64,000 nt of DNA from Streptomyces sp. NBC_01116 (GCF_041435495.1 NZ_CP108644.1:4945501-5009500); one strand, 5' to 3'. Counted from the first letter of the stretch, positions 15,444-24,470 are shown. Program-made: numbers and translations. Notes: a model not told the origin generated them from the sequence alone.

Positions 15444-16826
15444 ATGGCTGCAAGGCCTCTCGTAGCCCGCCAGCCCAACGAACGGCTCCAGACGCTCATC
15501 CAGGAAGCCGCCTGTTCCAACGCGGGCCTCGCGCGCCGCGTGAACATGGTCGGGGCCGAGCGGGGCCTCGATCTGCGCTACGACAAGACCTCCGTGGCCC
15601 GTTGGCTGCGGGGGCAGCAGCCCCGGGGCCGGGCCCCGGGCATCATCGCCGAGGCGCTCGGCCGCAAGCTCGGCCGTACGGTCACGATCGACGAGATCGG
15701 CATGGCCAACGGCAAGAACCTGGCCTCCGGTGTCGGCCTCCAGTACGCGCCGACCGTCGCCGGGGCCGTCGAGCAGGTCTGCGAGCTGTGGCGCAGCGAC
15801 GTGGGCCGCCGCGATCTGCTCACCGGGTCGGCGGTCGCCGCGTCCGCGCTGGTCGAGCCCAGCCGGGACTGGCTGATCTCGGGCCCGGACGCCCAGGTCG
15901 AGCGGACGGCCGGGGCCCGGGTCGGGATGTCCGACGTCGAGGCGGTGCGGGCGATGACCGCCGCGCTGACCGATCTCGACCACCGCTTCGGCAGCGGCCA
16001 TGTGCGGCCGGTGCTCGTGCACTACCTCAACAGCGTGGTCTCCGGACTGCTTTCGGGGGCGTACCGCGAACAGGTGGGGCGGCAGCTGTTCGGCGCGGTG
16101 GCCCGGCTCGCGGAGCTCGGCGGCTACATGGCGGTCGACACCGGCCAGCCCGGCCTCGCCCAGCGCTACTACATCCAGGCGCTGCGGCTCGCGCAGGCGG
16201 CGGGCGACCGGGCGTACGGCGGCTATGTGCTCGCCGCGTCGATGAGCCATCTCGCCGCCCAGCTCGGCAATCCCCGCGAGATCGCCCAACTGGCCCGCGC
16301 CGCGCAGGAAGGCGCCCGGGGGCAGGTCACCCCCCGCGCCCAGGCGATGTTCTACGCGGCGGAGGCCCGGGGGCACGCGCTGCTCGGGGACGCCAGGACC
16401 TGCCACGCGGTGTCGGGGCGGGCGGTCGCCGCGCTGGAGCAGGCGGGCCCGGAGTCCGGCGACGACCCGGTCTGGATCGCGCACTTCGACGCGGGCTACC
16501 TCGCGGACGAACTGGCCCACTGCCACCGCGACCTGGGGCAGCCGGAGCAGGCGGCCCGGCGGGCCAAGGAGGCGCTGGCCGCGCTGCCGGAGACCCGGGC
16601 CAGGCGCCGGGGCATCGCCCTGGTGCTGCTGGCCTCGGCCCAGGTGCAGCAGCGGGAGGTGGAGCGGGCGTGCCACACGGGCACCCGGGCGATGGAGCTG
16701 CTGTCGACGGTGCGCTCCAGCCGGGGCGCCGAGTATCTCGACGACCTCCAGCAGCGGCTCACGCCCTACGGCGAGGAGCCCGCGGTGCGGGAGTTCGGCG
16801 AGCGGCTGGAGCTCCAGGCGGCTTGA
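15444..16826 (+). CDS. HTH regulator with C-terminal helical-repeat (TPR-like) region
   Basis: A 460-residue protein. The N-terminal 70 residues look like an XRE-type HTH (LIQEAACSNAGLARRVNMVG, then RYDKTSVARWLRGQQPRGR). A conserved linker follows (SDVGRRDLLTGSAVAASALV). From about 150 to 450 the protein is a run of amphipathic helices rich in Ala/Arg/Leu (LAELGGYMAVDTGQPGLAQR, YYIQALRLAQAAGDRAYGGY), as in TPR-type regulators. This matches a conserved Streptomyces class whose members include differentiation regulators such as NsdA; I do not assign it to one. The ATG at 15444 follows AGGGGGA. Confidence 0.75.
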   Translation: MAARPLVARQPNERLQTLIQEAACSNAGLARRVNMVGAERGLDLRYDKTSVARWLRGQQPRGRAPGIIAEALGRKLGRTVTIDEIGMANGKNLASGVGLQYAPTVAGAVEQVCELWRSDVGRRDLLTGSAVAASALVEPSRDWLISGPDAQVERTAGARVGMSDVEAVRAMTAALTDLDHRFGSGHVRPVLVHYLNSVVSGLLSGAYREQVGRQLFGAVARLAELGGYMAVDTGQPGLAQRYYIQALRLAQAAGDRAYGGYVLAASMSHLAAQLGNPREIAQLARAAQEGARGQVTPRAQAMFYAAEARGHALLGDARTCHAVSGRAVAALEQAGPESGDDPVWIAHFDAGYLADELAHCHRDLGQPEQAARRAKEALAALPETRARRRGIALVLLASAQVQQREVERACHTGTRAMELLSTVRSSRGAEYLDDLQQRLTPYGEEPAVREFGERLELQAA

Positions 16827-17014
16827 GGACGCGTGGTCGCCGATGCGGTCCGGGCCGTGTTCGGGGCGGTCCGGCCCGTTAACAGCGTCGCGGAGCCGTC
16901 GGGCGTTACCCACCCTGTGAAGGGGTCGTGAGGGGCACGACGCGCTTGGCGGAGGCGGGTGACCACCCGATAGCGTGAGCCGACGGTTCCGTAGGTTCAC
17001 ACGTAGGAGTCCTG

Positions 17015-18670
17015 GTGACGCAGAGCGGACAGGGCGGCGAGCACGAGCTCCCCGCCGCACGACCCGCGCACGAGGGTGTCGTGCTGCCTGCCGACGGCGG
17101 AGCCCCCTGGACGCCCGGGGCCGGGCAGGGCGGGCAGCAGGGCGAGCAGGCGGCGCCCGCGGGCGGGCAGCCGTGGGGCCGGCAGTGGGGGCCGCCGGGA
17201 CCGCAGCAGCCGCAGGAGGGCTACGGCTACCCGCCCGCGCAGCCGCTGCCGCCCGCGCAGCAGCCGCCGGGCCCGGAGGCGTACCAGCAGGCCGGGGCGT
17301 ATCAGCAGCAGCCGCTGCCGCCCGCGCAGCAGCCACAGCAGCCCGCTGCGTACCAGCAGCCTCAGCAGCTCCCCAACCCCTACCAGCAGCAGCCACAGCA
17401 GCCGCAGCACCCGTCACAGCAGCCCGGTGCGTACCAGCCGCACTACCCCCAGCAGCAGCAACATCAGCCGCAGCAACACCAGACGCATCAGCCGCACCAA
17501 CCACCCCAACGTCAGCCGTACGCACAGCCGTTGCCGCCCGAGGCCGGGCCGGGCGGTCAGGGTGTGCAGGGCGGTCACGGCGGTCAGGGTGCTCCCGGCG
17601 GTGACGCGGACGCCACGCAGTACATCGCGCCCGTCCCGGGCGGCCCAGGCCCCGTGGGGCCCCCGCAGGGCGGCGGGGACGCCGACGCGACCCAGTACAT
17701 ACCCCCGGTGCCCGGAGGCGCCCCGTACGGGATCAGGCCGGGCGCGCCGGGGGACCGGCAGCCGCCCGCGGAGTTCGACAACCTGTTCCGTTCCGAGGAA
17801 CCCGCGGGCGCCACGCAGCAGATGCCGCAGTTCGACGCGGGGCAGCAGCCCCCGCCGCCGTACCAGCAGCAGCCCCCGTCCCCGTACCAGCAGCAGGGCC
17901 ACCCGCCCCGGCAGCAGCCCCAGGGCGCTGCGCTGCCGCCGCAGGCGCCCGGGGGCCACCAGCCCGGCCTCCAGGGCTTCCAGGGCCGTGCGGAGCAGGA
18001 CGGTCCGGTCCCGCAGCGCGGCGGCGACGCCCCGCGACGGCGGTCCGCGCACGTTCCGCTGATCGCCGCGGTCGTCGTGGGCTGTGCCGTCATCGGGCTC
18101 GGCGCGGGCGCGCTGATGAGTGGCGACGACTCCGGCGGGGACGACAAGCAGCCGGTCGCCGCGCAGAGTTCACCGGTCGCGGACCCGACCACCGAGGCCG
18201 CGCCGCCCGACCCGGCGAAGCCGCAGGCCGAGGCGCTGGACAAGCTGCTGGCCGACAGCAACAACAGCAGGGCCGCGGTGATCAGCGCGGTCGAGAAGAT
18301 CAAGTCCTGCAAGGATCTGGACCAGGCCGACACGGATCTGAAGGGCGCCGCCCAGCAGCGCCGCGACCTGGTGACCCGGCTCGAAGGGCTGACGGTGGAC
18401 AAGCTCCCGCAGAACGCGGAGCTGACCGCCTCGCTGAACCGGGCGTGGAAGGCCTCGGCGGCGGCCGACGACCACTACGCGACCTGGGCGCGACAGGCCA
18501 AGAAGAACAAGTCCGTCTGCAAGGGCGGCCAGGCCCGGTCGACGAGCGAGACGGCCAAGGGCAACCAGCAGAGCGGGGTGGCCACCCAGGCCAAGCGCGA
18601 GGCGTCCAAGCTCTGGAACACGATCGCGGCGAAGCACGGCCTCACCAAGCACGCGTACACCGAGCTCTGA
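17015..18670 (+). CDS. Gln/Pro-rich membrane-anchored protein
   Basis: A 551-residue protein in three parts. Residues 1-345 are a disordered, presumably cytoplasmic region dominated by Gln, Pro, Gly and Ala (many YQQQP and PAQQPQ units). It carries a duplicated motif, DADATQYIAPVPGG and DADATQYIPPVPGG, at about residues 198-240. A single transmembrane helix is at about 350-370 (VPLIAAVVVGCAVIGLGAGA). The C-terminal 170 residues are a helical, probably extracellular domain with two cysteines (KIKSCKDL and NKSVCKGG). DATQ-type repeats occur in substrates or partners of Ser/Thr kinases and FHA proteins. The GTG start follows TAGGAG six bases away. Function unknown. Confidence 0.75.
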   Translation: MTQSGQGGEHELPAARPAHEGVVLPADGGAPWTPGAGQGGQQGEQAAPAGGQPWGRQWGPPGPQQPQEGYGYPPAQPLPPAQQPPGPEAYQQAGAYQQQPLPPAQQPQQPAAYQQPQQLPNPYQQQPQQPQHPSQQPGAYQPHYPQQQQHQPQQHQTHQPHQPPQRQPYAQPLPPEAGPGGQGVQGGHGGQGAPGGDADATQYIAPVPGGPGPVGPPQGGGDADATQYIPPVPGGAPYGIRPGAPGDRQPPAEFDNLFRSEEPAGATQQMPQFDAGQQPPPPYQQQPPSPYQQQGHPPRQQPQGAALPPQAPGGHQPGLQGFQGRAEQDGPVPQRGGDAPRRRSAHVPLIAAVVVGCAVIGLGAGALMSGDDSGGDDKQPVAAQSSPVADPTTEAAPPDPAKPQAEALDKLLADSNNSRAAVISAVEKIKSCKDLDQADTDLKGAAQQRRDLVTRLEGLTVDKLPQNAELTASLNRAWKASAAADDHYATWARQAKKNKSVCKGGQARSTSETAKGNQQSGVATQAKREASKLWNTIAAKHGLTKHAYTEL

Positions 18671-18673
18671 GGC

Positions 18674-18723
18674 CCGGACACGGCTGTGGCCGGGGCGTCC
18701 GCCCCGGCCACAGCCGTGTCCGG
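18674..18723 (+). terminator. Perfect 24-bp stem-loop terminator
   Basis: Arms 18674-18697 and 18700-18723 are perfectly complementary with only a 2-base gap, beginning four bases after the stop of the Gln/Pro-rich gene. The length and position make this a very strong transcription stop, although there is no long T run after it. Confidence 0.8.
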
Positions 18724-18735
18724 ACGAAAGACCCC

Positions 18736-18951
18736 AGGGCGTGTTTCGAAAGTCGCGCCTGCTCGGCGGCGTCTGGCACTTCCCCGAGCTCTTGGCTTCG
18801 CTCGAGCAGGGGAGGCCCCATCCCTCGCCGCGTTGTCGGGATCGCCCCGATACGTCCAGTATCGGGGCGACCCTCCGCCTTGCGATCGCACGCACCAGAC
18901 GCCGCCGAGCCCGCCCTCCGGGCGGACGGCGCTACTTTCGAAACACGCCCT
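18736..18951. mobile_element. MITE-like palindromic element, copy A (216 bp)
   Basis: Perfect 18-bp terminal inverted repeats, AGGGCGTGTTTCGAAAGT at 18736-18753 and its complement at 18934-18951. A second perfect 16-bp inner pair begins GCTCGGCGGCGTCTGG. There is no ORF. A central 12-bp hairpin lies at 18842-18853/18859-18870. The right end runs into the CTAG that supplies the TAG stop of the downstream minus-strand gene. The core sequence is shared with the element at 43544-43711. Confidence 0.7.
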
Positions 18952-20221
18952 AGCCGCGCGGGGCGTCCGTCAGGGCCTCCGAGACGTCCACGAAGCCCTT
19001 CTTCTGGGCGGTGAGCCGGCCATCGCGGACCACCTGGAACGTCACCTTCGTGTTGACGATGCGCGGATAGCTCAACGTGCCCACCAGGTCCTTGAAGCGC
19101 CAGCGGAGCGTCGGGGTCAGACCGCCGGTGTCGACCTCGACGCCCCGGTTGAGGGCGGCCACGACCCGGCCCGACGTGACCTCCTCGTCGTCGATCGCCC
19201 GGACCGCCGCCCGCAGCGCCGTGTACGCGATCCACGTCGTCTGCACGGCGGTGTCGTCCGGGTCGATGCGGTTGTCACCGAAGGCGTACTTCCCGATCAC
19301 CTCGCGCATCTCCTTCCAGCGCGCGTTCCTCGCGTCCGGGTACCAGCCCGTGACGTAGGCGCCCTCGAAGGGGCTGTTCGGACCGCCCGTGCGGTCGATG
19401 AGCGGCTGGCTGACGCTGCCCAGCACGGAGGAGATCCTGACCTGCTCGCCGTCCGGCTCCAGGCGGCGGAAGGAGTCGAAGAACGTCTCCGTGCGGGTGC
19501 CGAGCACCGCCGTCACACAGCCGCCGCCCGACCGCTCCAGCGCCTGCGCGGCCTGCTCGTCGTAGGACGTGGCGTCCACCGGGGCCAGGATGTCGGTGGA
19601 GGCGGGCCGGTCGGCGGCCATCAGCCCGTTGTTCAGGAGCGGCGGCATGCCGTCGCCGCCGATCGAGTCGGGCCGCACCAGCGAGACCCGCTCGCAGCTG
19701 CGGCCCAACTGCCGTCCGTGACCGGCCAGCAGCGCCGGCTGGCCGCCGTTGACGGGGTACGAGAGATAGCTGCTGAACTCCTCGGTGGAGGCGCCGTAGC
19801 CGCCGATGTACGGGACGCCGCCCGCCTCCAGCGCCGGCATGAAGCTCTGGCCGTGGCGGCTGTACGAGCCGACGACGGCGGCCACCTTCTTCCCGACGGC
19901 CTCCCGCGCGCACCGCTCGGCGCCGATCGGGGTGTCGGACTCGTCGCAGACGACCACCTTCAGCTCGCGCCCGTCGATGCCGCCGGTGTCGTTGACCCAG
20001 CGGGCGTACGTCTGCGCCATCGCGGGCACCCCGGCCATCTTCACCGCGTTGATGTCCTCCGACCTGTCGGGCGCCCAGGTCATCACGGTGACGGGCTCCC
20101 TGGACCCCCCCGAAGCCCCAGGGAGCGCGCCACAGCCGGACAGCAGCACCGCCCCCGCCGCCGCCGCGCTGATGACGCCCGGGAAGGGGCGGGGAAAGGT
20201 GGGGCGTCGCCGTCCGGTCAT
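18950..20221 (-). CDS. Lipoprotein periplasmic-binding protein, branched-chain amino acid ABC type
   Basis: A 423-residue extracellular ligand-binding lipoprotein. The signal peptide ends in a lipobox (GAVLLSGC, cysteine at about residue 30). The Peripl_BP_6-like body shows VNDTGGIDGRELKVVVCDES, AAVVGSYSRHGQSFMPALE and TDILAPVDATSYDEQAAQAL. The ATG at 20221 begins the basic n-region (MTGRRRP), and GAAAGAG lies upstream. No permease or ATPase is adjacent, so it is an orphan binding protein or receptor component. Its stop codon coincides with the right tip of the MITE-like element. Confidence 0.85.
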   Translation of the reverse strand: MTGRRRPTFPRPFPGVISAAAAGAVLLSGCGALPGASGGSREPVTVMTWAPDRSEDINAVKMAGVPAMAQTYARWVNDTGGIDGRELKVVVCDESDTPIGAERCAREAVGKKVAAVVGSYSRHGQSFMPALEAGGVPYIGGYGASTEEFSSYLSYPVNGGQPALLAGHGRQLGRSCERVSLVRPDSIGGDGMPPLLNNGLMAADRPASTDILAPVDATSYDEQAAQALERSGGGCVTAVLGTRTETFFDSFRRLEPDGEQVRISSVLGSVSQPLIDRTGGPNSPFEGAYVTGWYPDARNARWKEMREVIGKYAFGDNRIDPDDTAVQTTWIAYTALRAAVRAIDDEEVTSGRVVAALNRGVEVDTGGLTPTLRWRFKDLVGTLSYPRIVNTKVTFQVVRDGRLTAQKKGFVDVSEALTDAPRG

Positions 20222-20344
20222 GGACCAGGACTCTTTCGGGCCCCGGGTAACGGCGCGGTGTGCGGTTCTCAACGCACGGTGACGTCCAGGTGAATTGCGG
20301 GGGCCCGTGCGGGGGAGCGGTGAAGGAACGTACGATCGACGACC

Positions 20345-20842
20345 GTGCAGCAAGGTTCGGAGAACTCTTCCCGTCGCGGCCGTCGCTCCTCCACCATGGG
20401 CGGCATGCCGCTCACTGACATGCCGTGGTGGCGCTGGCGCACCAACGTGCGCTCGGCGCTGCACATGCTCTCCGACCCCGCCTTCCACCACGAGTGCTGG
20501 CTCGCCGGCCGGGAAGGGTACGGGGACGTCACCGACGCCGTGTACCGCCTGGTCGAGGACACCTGGCTCGACAACTGGTCCGCCGAGAAGTACGTCGGCA
20601 CCATCTTCAGGGACTCCGCCGAGGCCGCCGCCGTGGACGCCGCCGCCCTGCGGGTGCTGCGGATCATGCACCAGGTCGGCGCGGACGCCCCCGTCTCCGC
20701 CTATCTGGAGCACCACGGCTGGCCCGAGGCCGTCCACGCGGCCCGCGAGGCCCATGTGATGCTCGCCACCAACGACGCGGAGGATCCGGACATACCGCCG
20801 CGCTCGCTGGACGTCATCCGCATCATGACCAGGGCCGCCTGA
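20345..20842 (+). CDS. Conserved hypothetical protein
   Basis: A 165-residue soluble protein, well conserved as far as I recognise among streptomycetes but without assigned function. The middle is Trp-rich and helical (MPWWRWRTNVRSALHMLSDP, LVEDTWLDNWSAEKYVGTIF, RDSAEAAAVDAAALRVLRIM). There is no signal peptide or membrane segment. A GTG at 20345 is the first start; an internal ATG at 20396 (MGGMPLTDMPW) would remove a basic 17-residue leader and may be the true start. It is followed closely by purU (28 bp), suggesting co-transcription. Confidence 0.7.
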   Translation: MQQGSENSSRRGRRSSTMGGMPLTDMPWWRWRTNVRSALHMLSDPAFHHECWLAGREGYGDVTDAVYRLVEDTWLDNWSAEKYVGTIFRDSAEAAAVDAAALRVLRIMHQVGADAPVSAYLEHHGWPEAVHAAREAHVMLATNDAEDPDIPPRSLDVIRIMTRAA

Positions 20843-20870
20843 CGCCGGGCGGGTGTGGCACCCTACGGGG

Positions 20871-21767
20871 ATGACCGCGCCGCAGCCCGCCCTCTCCGCC
20901 GCCTCGGACGCCGCCGCGACCGAGCAGTACGTCCTCACGCTCTCCTGCCCCGACAAACAGGGCATCGTGCACGCCGTGTCGAGCTATCTCTTCATGACCG
21001 GCTGCAACATCGAGGACAGTCAGCAGTTCGGGGACCACGACACGGGCCTGTTCTTCATGCGCGTCCACTTCTCGGCGGACGCCACCGTGACGGTGGACAA
21101 GCTGCGCGCCAGCTTCGCCGCGATCGGGGAGGCCTTCCGGATGGAGTGGCAGATCCACCGGTCCGCGGAGCGCATGCGGATCGTGCTGATGGTCAGCAAG
21201 TTCGGCCACTGCCTCAACGACCTGCTGTTCCGCTCCCGCACCGGGGCGCTGCCGGTCGAGATCGCGGCCGTCGTCTCCAACCACACGGACTTCGCCGAGC
21301 TCGTCGCCTCGTACGGCATCCCCTTCCGGCACCTCCCGGTGACGAAGGACACCAAGGCGGAGGCCGAGGCGAGGCTGCTGGAGCTGGTCCGCGAGGAGGA
21401 CGTCGAGCTGGTCGTCCTGGCCCGCTACATGCAGGTCCTCTCCGACGACCTCTGCAAGCAGCTGAGCGGCCGGATCATCAACATCCACCACTCGTTCCTG
21501 CCGAGCTTCAAGGGCGCCAAGCCCTACCACCAGGCGCACGCGCGCGGGGTGAAGCTGATCGGCGCGACCGCGCACTACGTCACCGCCGACCTCGACGAGG
21601 GCCCGATCATCGAGCAGGAGGTCGAGCGCGTCGGCCACGGCGTGACGCCCGACCAGCTGGTCGCCATCGGCCGGGACGTGGAGTGCCAGGCGCTGGCGCG
21701 CGCGGTGAAGTGGCACGCGGAGCGGCGCATCCTGCTCAACGGCCGCCGCACGGTGATCTTCGCCTAG
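20871..21767 (+). CDS. purU: Formyltetrahydrofolate deformylase
   Basis: A 298-residue enzyme hydrolysing 10-formyl-THF to formate and THF, balancing one-carbon pools and supplying formate for purine synthesis. An N-terminal ACT domain (about 20-100: VLTLSCPDKQGIVHAVSSYL) is followed by the formyltransferase fold. That fold shows AAVVSNHTDF, ARYMQVLSDD, the catalytic IINIHHSFLPSF (His) and YVTADLDEGPIIEQEV (Asp). The ATG at 20871 gives the family's normal start (MTAPQPAL); the six-residue upstream extension is dropped. The end converges on the anti-sigma gene. Confidence 0.93.
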   Translation: MTAPQPALSAASDAAATEQYVLTLSCPDKQGIVHAVSSYLFMTGCNIEDSQQFGDHDTGLFFMRVHFSADATVTVDKLRASFAAIGEAFRMEWQIHRSAERMRIVLMVSKFGHCLNDLLFRSRTGALPVEIAAVVSNHTDFAELVASYGIPFRHLPVTKDTKAEAEARLLELVREEDVELVVLARYMQVLSDDLCKQLSGRIINIHHSFLPSFKGAKPYHQAHARGVKLIGATAHYVTADLDEGPIIEQEVERVGHGVTPDQLVAIGRDVECQALARAVKWHAERRILLNGRRTVIFA

Positions 21768-21808
21768 GTCCCGTCGTCAAGCTGCCGGCGGGCGTCGCCC
21801 GGCGGGTC

Positions 21809-23164
21809 CTACAGCCTGCTGAGCGAGGCCGTCGCGAACAGTACGTCGCGGATGGCCTCGCGGTCGCCCTCCTGGCCCGCCGCCGCTTCCACCGGCGAGA
21901 TGCGGCCCGCGACGAGCCGGCAGAACTCGACCCCGTCCAGGGCCACCTGCGCCACCACGCGCTCCGGCGACCCGACGGCGGCGGGCGAGTCCAGCGCTAT
22001 GTACCAGTCGCCCCCGCCGTTGCCCTCGATCTCCAGATGGACCGAGCGGCCCGGCGCACCGGCCGCGACGAGGTCCTTCGCCGGTCCGGCCAGCCCGGCG
22101 CGGCGGCGTCCCGCCACGGCGGCCGGAAGCATCCGGGCCGCCAGGTCGATCATGCGGTGCAGATGGGCCGCCGACGGGGCCTGGTACGGGTAGTCGACGG
22201 CGTCGGCGATGTCCCCGCCGTGCACCCAGCACTCGAAGGCGCGCTCCAGCAGTGCGTCCTGGAGCGGCAGCGCGAAGGTGCCGTAGGAGACGGAGGCCTC
22301 GGCGACGTTCCGTCCGGCGAAGGACGCCGTGCGGATCAGCTCGTGGCTCTGGGCCCGCCAGGGCTCGCGGACGGCCCGCGTGGGTGGCGGCCGGGTCGCG
22401 GACCAGTACGCCTCGGTGCGCTCGGTGGGGTCCAGCGGCGCCCCGCCGCCGCCGAGCGGGTCGTCGAGGCCGAGCGCGGCGGACAGCAGCCCGTCGACCG
22501 CCATCAGATGGCCGATCACGCCGGCGACCGTGGTCCTGCGGCTGATCTCGCGCTCCTCCTCGAACCACTGGAGGCGCACCGGCGCGTGCCACTCGGAGTC
22601 CCCGATGTCGCGGAGCAGCGCGTCGATCCGGGCGGTCTCGGCGTCGTACGGGGCGGCCCACTCCGGCACCGGGATCCGGGCCGGGCGGCGGCTCAGACAG
22701 CCGTCCATCACCCGGGACCGCAGGGTCGGGTCGAGATCCAGGGAGCCGTCGGTGTGCAGCAGCCCCACCGCGTCCCGCAGCCGCAGCGCCTCGTCCGCGC
22801 ACGGGGCGCACACGGTCAGGTGGTCCTCCACGGCGGCGGTCTCCCCGGCCGAACAGGCGGACAGCGCCCACGCGCCGAGGAGGGCCTTGAGGACCTGGTG
22901 CGGGAGGTCCGGGGCGGAGGTCATGAGCGGCTCCGGGGCGGCCCGACCCGGCGTGGCCTCTTCCGGGGCGGGCCGCTCCGGTTCGGGCGGTGCGGGCTGC
23001 TCCGGCACGGTCTCATCGGGTGCGGCCGGTCCGGGCGGCGGCAGCGGAGGCCGCAGCACGGACTCCAGGTCGAGATCGTCCGCCGCCCCGCGCGGGCCCG
23101 GTATCCGGCGGGCGCCGCGCACCTCCTCCTCGTCTCCCTCGCTCTCGCGTCCGTCGCCGCTCAC
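21809..23164 (-). CDS. Zinc-finger anti-sigma factor fused to a mycothiol-dependent MPI/DinB-like domain
   Basis: A 451-residue protein. After a Pro/Glu-rich N-terminal region of about 85 residues comes a zf-HC2 anti-sigma module with the HxxxCxxC site (EDHLTVCAPCADEALRLRD). A long C-terminal domain follows (about 170-450) of the mycothiol-dependent maleylpyruvate isomerase/DinB type (RTTVAGVIGHLMAVDGLLSA, ERAFECWVHGGDIADAVDYP). The GTG at 23164 overlaps the TGA of the ECF sigma gene (GTGA), a coupled arrangement that strongly supports an anti-sigma role. The extra domain may sense thiol or redox state. A much longer N-terminal frame is rejected because it runs antisense across the sigma gene. 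Confidence 0.8.
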   Translation of the reverse strand: MSGDGRESEGDEEEVRGARRIPGPRGAADDLDLESVLRPPLPPPGPAAPDETVPEQPAPPEPERPAPEEATPGRAAPEPLMTSAPDLPHQVLKALLGAWALSACSAGETAAVEDHLTVCAPCADEALRLRDAVGLLHTDGSLDLDPTLRSRVMDGCLSRRPARIPVPEWAAPYDAETARIDALLRDIGDSEWHAPVRLQWFEEEREISRRTTVAGVIGHLMAVDGLLSAALGLDDPLGGGGAPLDPTERTEAYWSATRPPPTRAVREPWRAQSHELIRTASFAGRNVAEASVSYGTFALPLQDALLERAFECWVHGGDIADAVDYPYQAPSAAHLHRMIDLAARMLPAAVAGRRRAGLAGPAKDLVAAGAPGRSVHLEIEGNGGGDWYIALDSPAAVGSPERVVAQVALDGVEFCRLVAGRISPVEAAAGQEGDREAIRDVLFATASLSRL

Positions 23165-23754
23165 CGGACCCGTCCGTAACCGGGTGGCGAGGCCCCGTCG
23201 AGCGGGCGGGCGTTCGCCGTCGAGAGCAGTTGGAGCCCCAGCCGGAGCCGGCGGCGCGCCTCGTCCTCGGTGACCCCGAGGTCGGCGGCGGTCTGCCGGT
23301 AGTCCCGGCGGTGGATGTACGCCAGCTTCAGGGCCTGCCGCAGCGGTGCGGGCATCGAGGAGACGATGTAGTCGGCGCGGGCGGCGGCCGTGGCGCAGCG
23401 CACCCGCCGCTCCACCTCCTCCGGGTCGGGCGCCGCGTCCTCGCCGTGCTCCGCCGCGTACGAGAAGGCCGCCGCGCGGCGCAGCCGCTGGACGGACCGG
23501 CTGTGGGTGAGCTTGGCGATCCAGGAACGCATCGAACCCTGCTTCGGGTCGTACGCCTCGGGGTTCTCCCAGGCCTGGGCGAAGACCTCGCGGGTCACCA
23601 GGTCGGCGGCGTCCTCGTCGTCGAGCATCCGGTACGCCTGGCTGTGGACGAGTGCCGCGAACCGGTCGTAGAGCTCGCCGAGCGCCGCCGCCTCGCCGCG
23701 GGCCAGCCTCTGCTGCATCCTGCGGTCCCAGCGGGGTGCTGTCTCCTTCGCCAT
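23161..23754 (-). CDS. ECF RNA polymerase sigma factor
   Basis: A 197-residue sigma factor with two domains. Region 2 is at about 25-95 (LYDRFAALVHSQAYRMLDDE, DAADLVTREVFAQAWENPEA). Region 4 is at about 130-180 (RQALKLAYIHRRDYRQTAAD, LGVTEDEARRRLRLGLQLLS). It is followed by its coupled zinc-finger anti-sigma gene. The ATG at 23754 (MAKETAPRWDRR) gives the usual length; the upstream extension is not coding-like. The target promoter is unknown, and I could not identify a convincing autoregulated ECF promoter upstream. Confidence 0.9.
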   Translation of the reverse strand: MAKETAPRWDRRMQQRLARGEAAALGELYDRFAALVHSQAYRMLDDEDAADLVTREVFAQAWENPEAYDPKQGSMRSWIAKLTHSRSVQRLRRAAAFSYAAEHGEDAAPDPEEVERRVRCATAAARADYIVSSMPAPLRQALKLAYIHRRDYRQTAADLGVTEDEARRRLRLGLQLLSTANARPLDGASPPGYGRVR

Positions 23755-24095
23755 GAACCCCCCAGCCCCCGGCCCTGTCCACCCAGCTCCGTGATCCACC
23801 CTGTGCCCGTGAGGACCGAATGTAGTCCGCCGGGCGTGCGGCGCACGCACCTTTGCGGCAACTCTCTTCCCGCGTCCTTCCCGCCGTGCGTGGCCGACGA
23901 CGGTAGTCGATTTTCGGCCCGAATGCCTCCCCGTCCGCTCTGAGCAGCGGAAACGACCCGAAGTACTCCTTTCCACCGGAAATCTCCGGGCGCCGCCCGG
24001 CGCGTCGGTGTTTCATGGGAGTGCGGTTGGGCAGCCGCGAGGAGGAACGGAAACTTCCGGATTGCCGGGAGCCCCGGAACGAGAGGTCCAGTCGC
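23755..24095. other. Divergent promoter region between ECF sigma and STAS genes
   Basis: No gene is supported. The AT-richer segment 23885-24010 is likely to hold promoters for both sides. GGAAA/TTTCC elements around 23949-23986 could be ECF -35-like sequences, but no confident -10 partner was found. Confidence 0.3.
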
Positions 24096-24470
24096 GTGAC
24101 GCTGAAGGTGGACGAGGCGGAGCAGGGCTCCTGGACCGTGCTGCGCATGAGCGGCGAACTCGATCTGGTGACCTCACCCGTCGTGCGCCAGTCCGTCCAC
24201 GAGGCGGTGGCCGAGGGGCAGCACGACGTGGTGCTCGACCTGTCCGAGGTGTTCTTCTGCGACTCCAGCGGCGTCGGTGTGCTGATCGCCTCGCGCCGGC
24301 TGATGAAGTCCTGCGGAGGCCGCCTGCGGCTGATTCTCCCGGCCCGGGGCGCGGAGGACGGTTCGCACGTCAACAAGGTGCTCGGGGCGCTCGGGGTGCG
24401 CCGGCTGTTCGACGTCTACGCCGACGCGCGGTCCGCCACCGACGAGGAGTGCAGGCCGCTGAGCGCCTGA
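24096..24470 (+). CDS. STAS-domain anti-anti-sigma factor (BldG/RsbV-like)
   Basis: A 124-residue protein made of a single STAS domain: VLRMSGELDLVTSPVVRQSV, then the phosphorylation loop DLSEVFFCDSSGVGVLIASR. The Ser pair includes the residue normally phosphorylated by an RsbW-type kinase. It would release a sigma factor by binding an anti-sigma kinase. A HATPase protein of the RsbW type is encoded at 30741 but is not adjacent, so pairing is speculative. I chose the GTG at 24096 (GAGAGG upstream, MTLKVDEA start). The ATG at 24015 would add a 27-residue charged leader. Confidence 0.85.
   Translation: MTLKVDEAEQGSWTVLRMSGELDLVTSPVVRQSVHEAVAEGQHDVVLDLSEVFFCDSSGVGVLIASRRLMKSCGGRLRLILPARGAEDGSHVNKVLGALGVRRLFDVYADARSATDEECRPLSA

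Noticed and set aside
23165-24376. N-terminal extension of the anti-sigma frame across the sigma gene
   Set aside because: It would run through the whole ECF sigma gene in another frame. The GTG overlapping the sigma stop gives a normal coupled gene.
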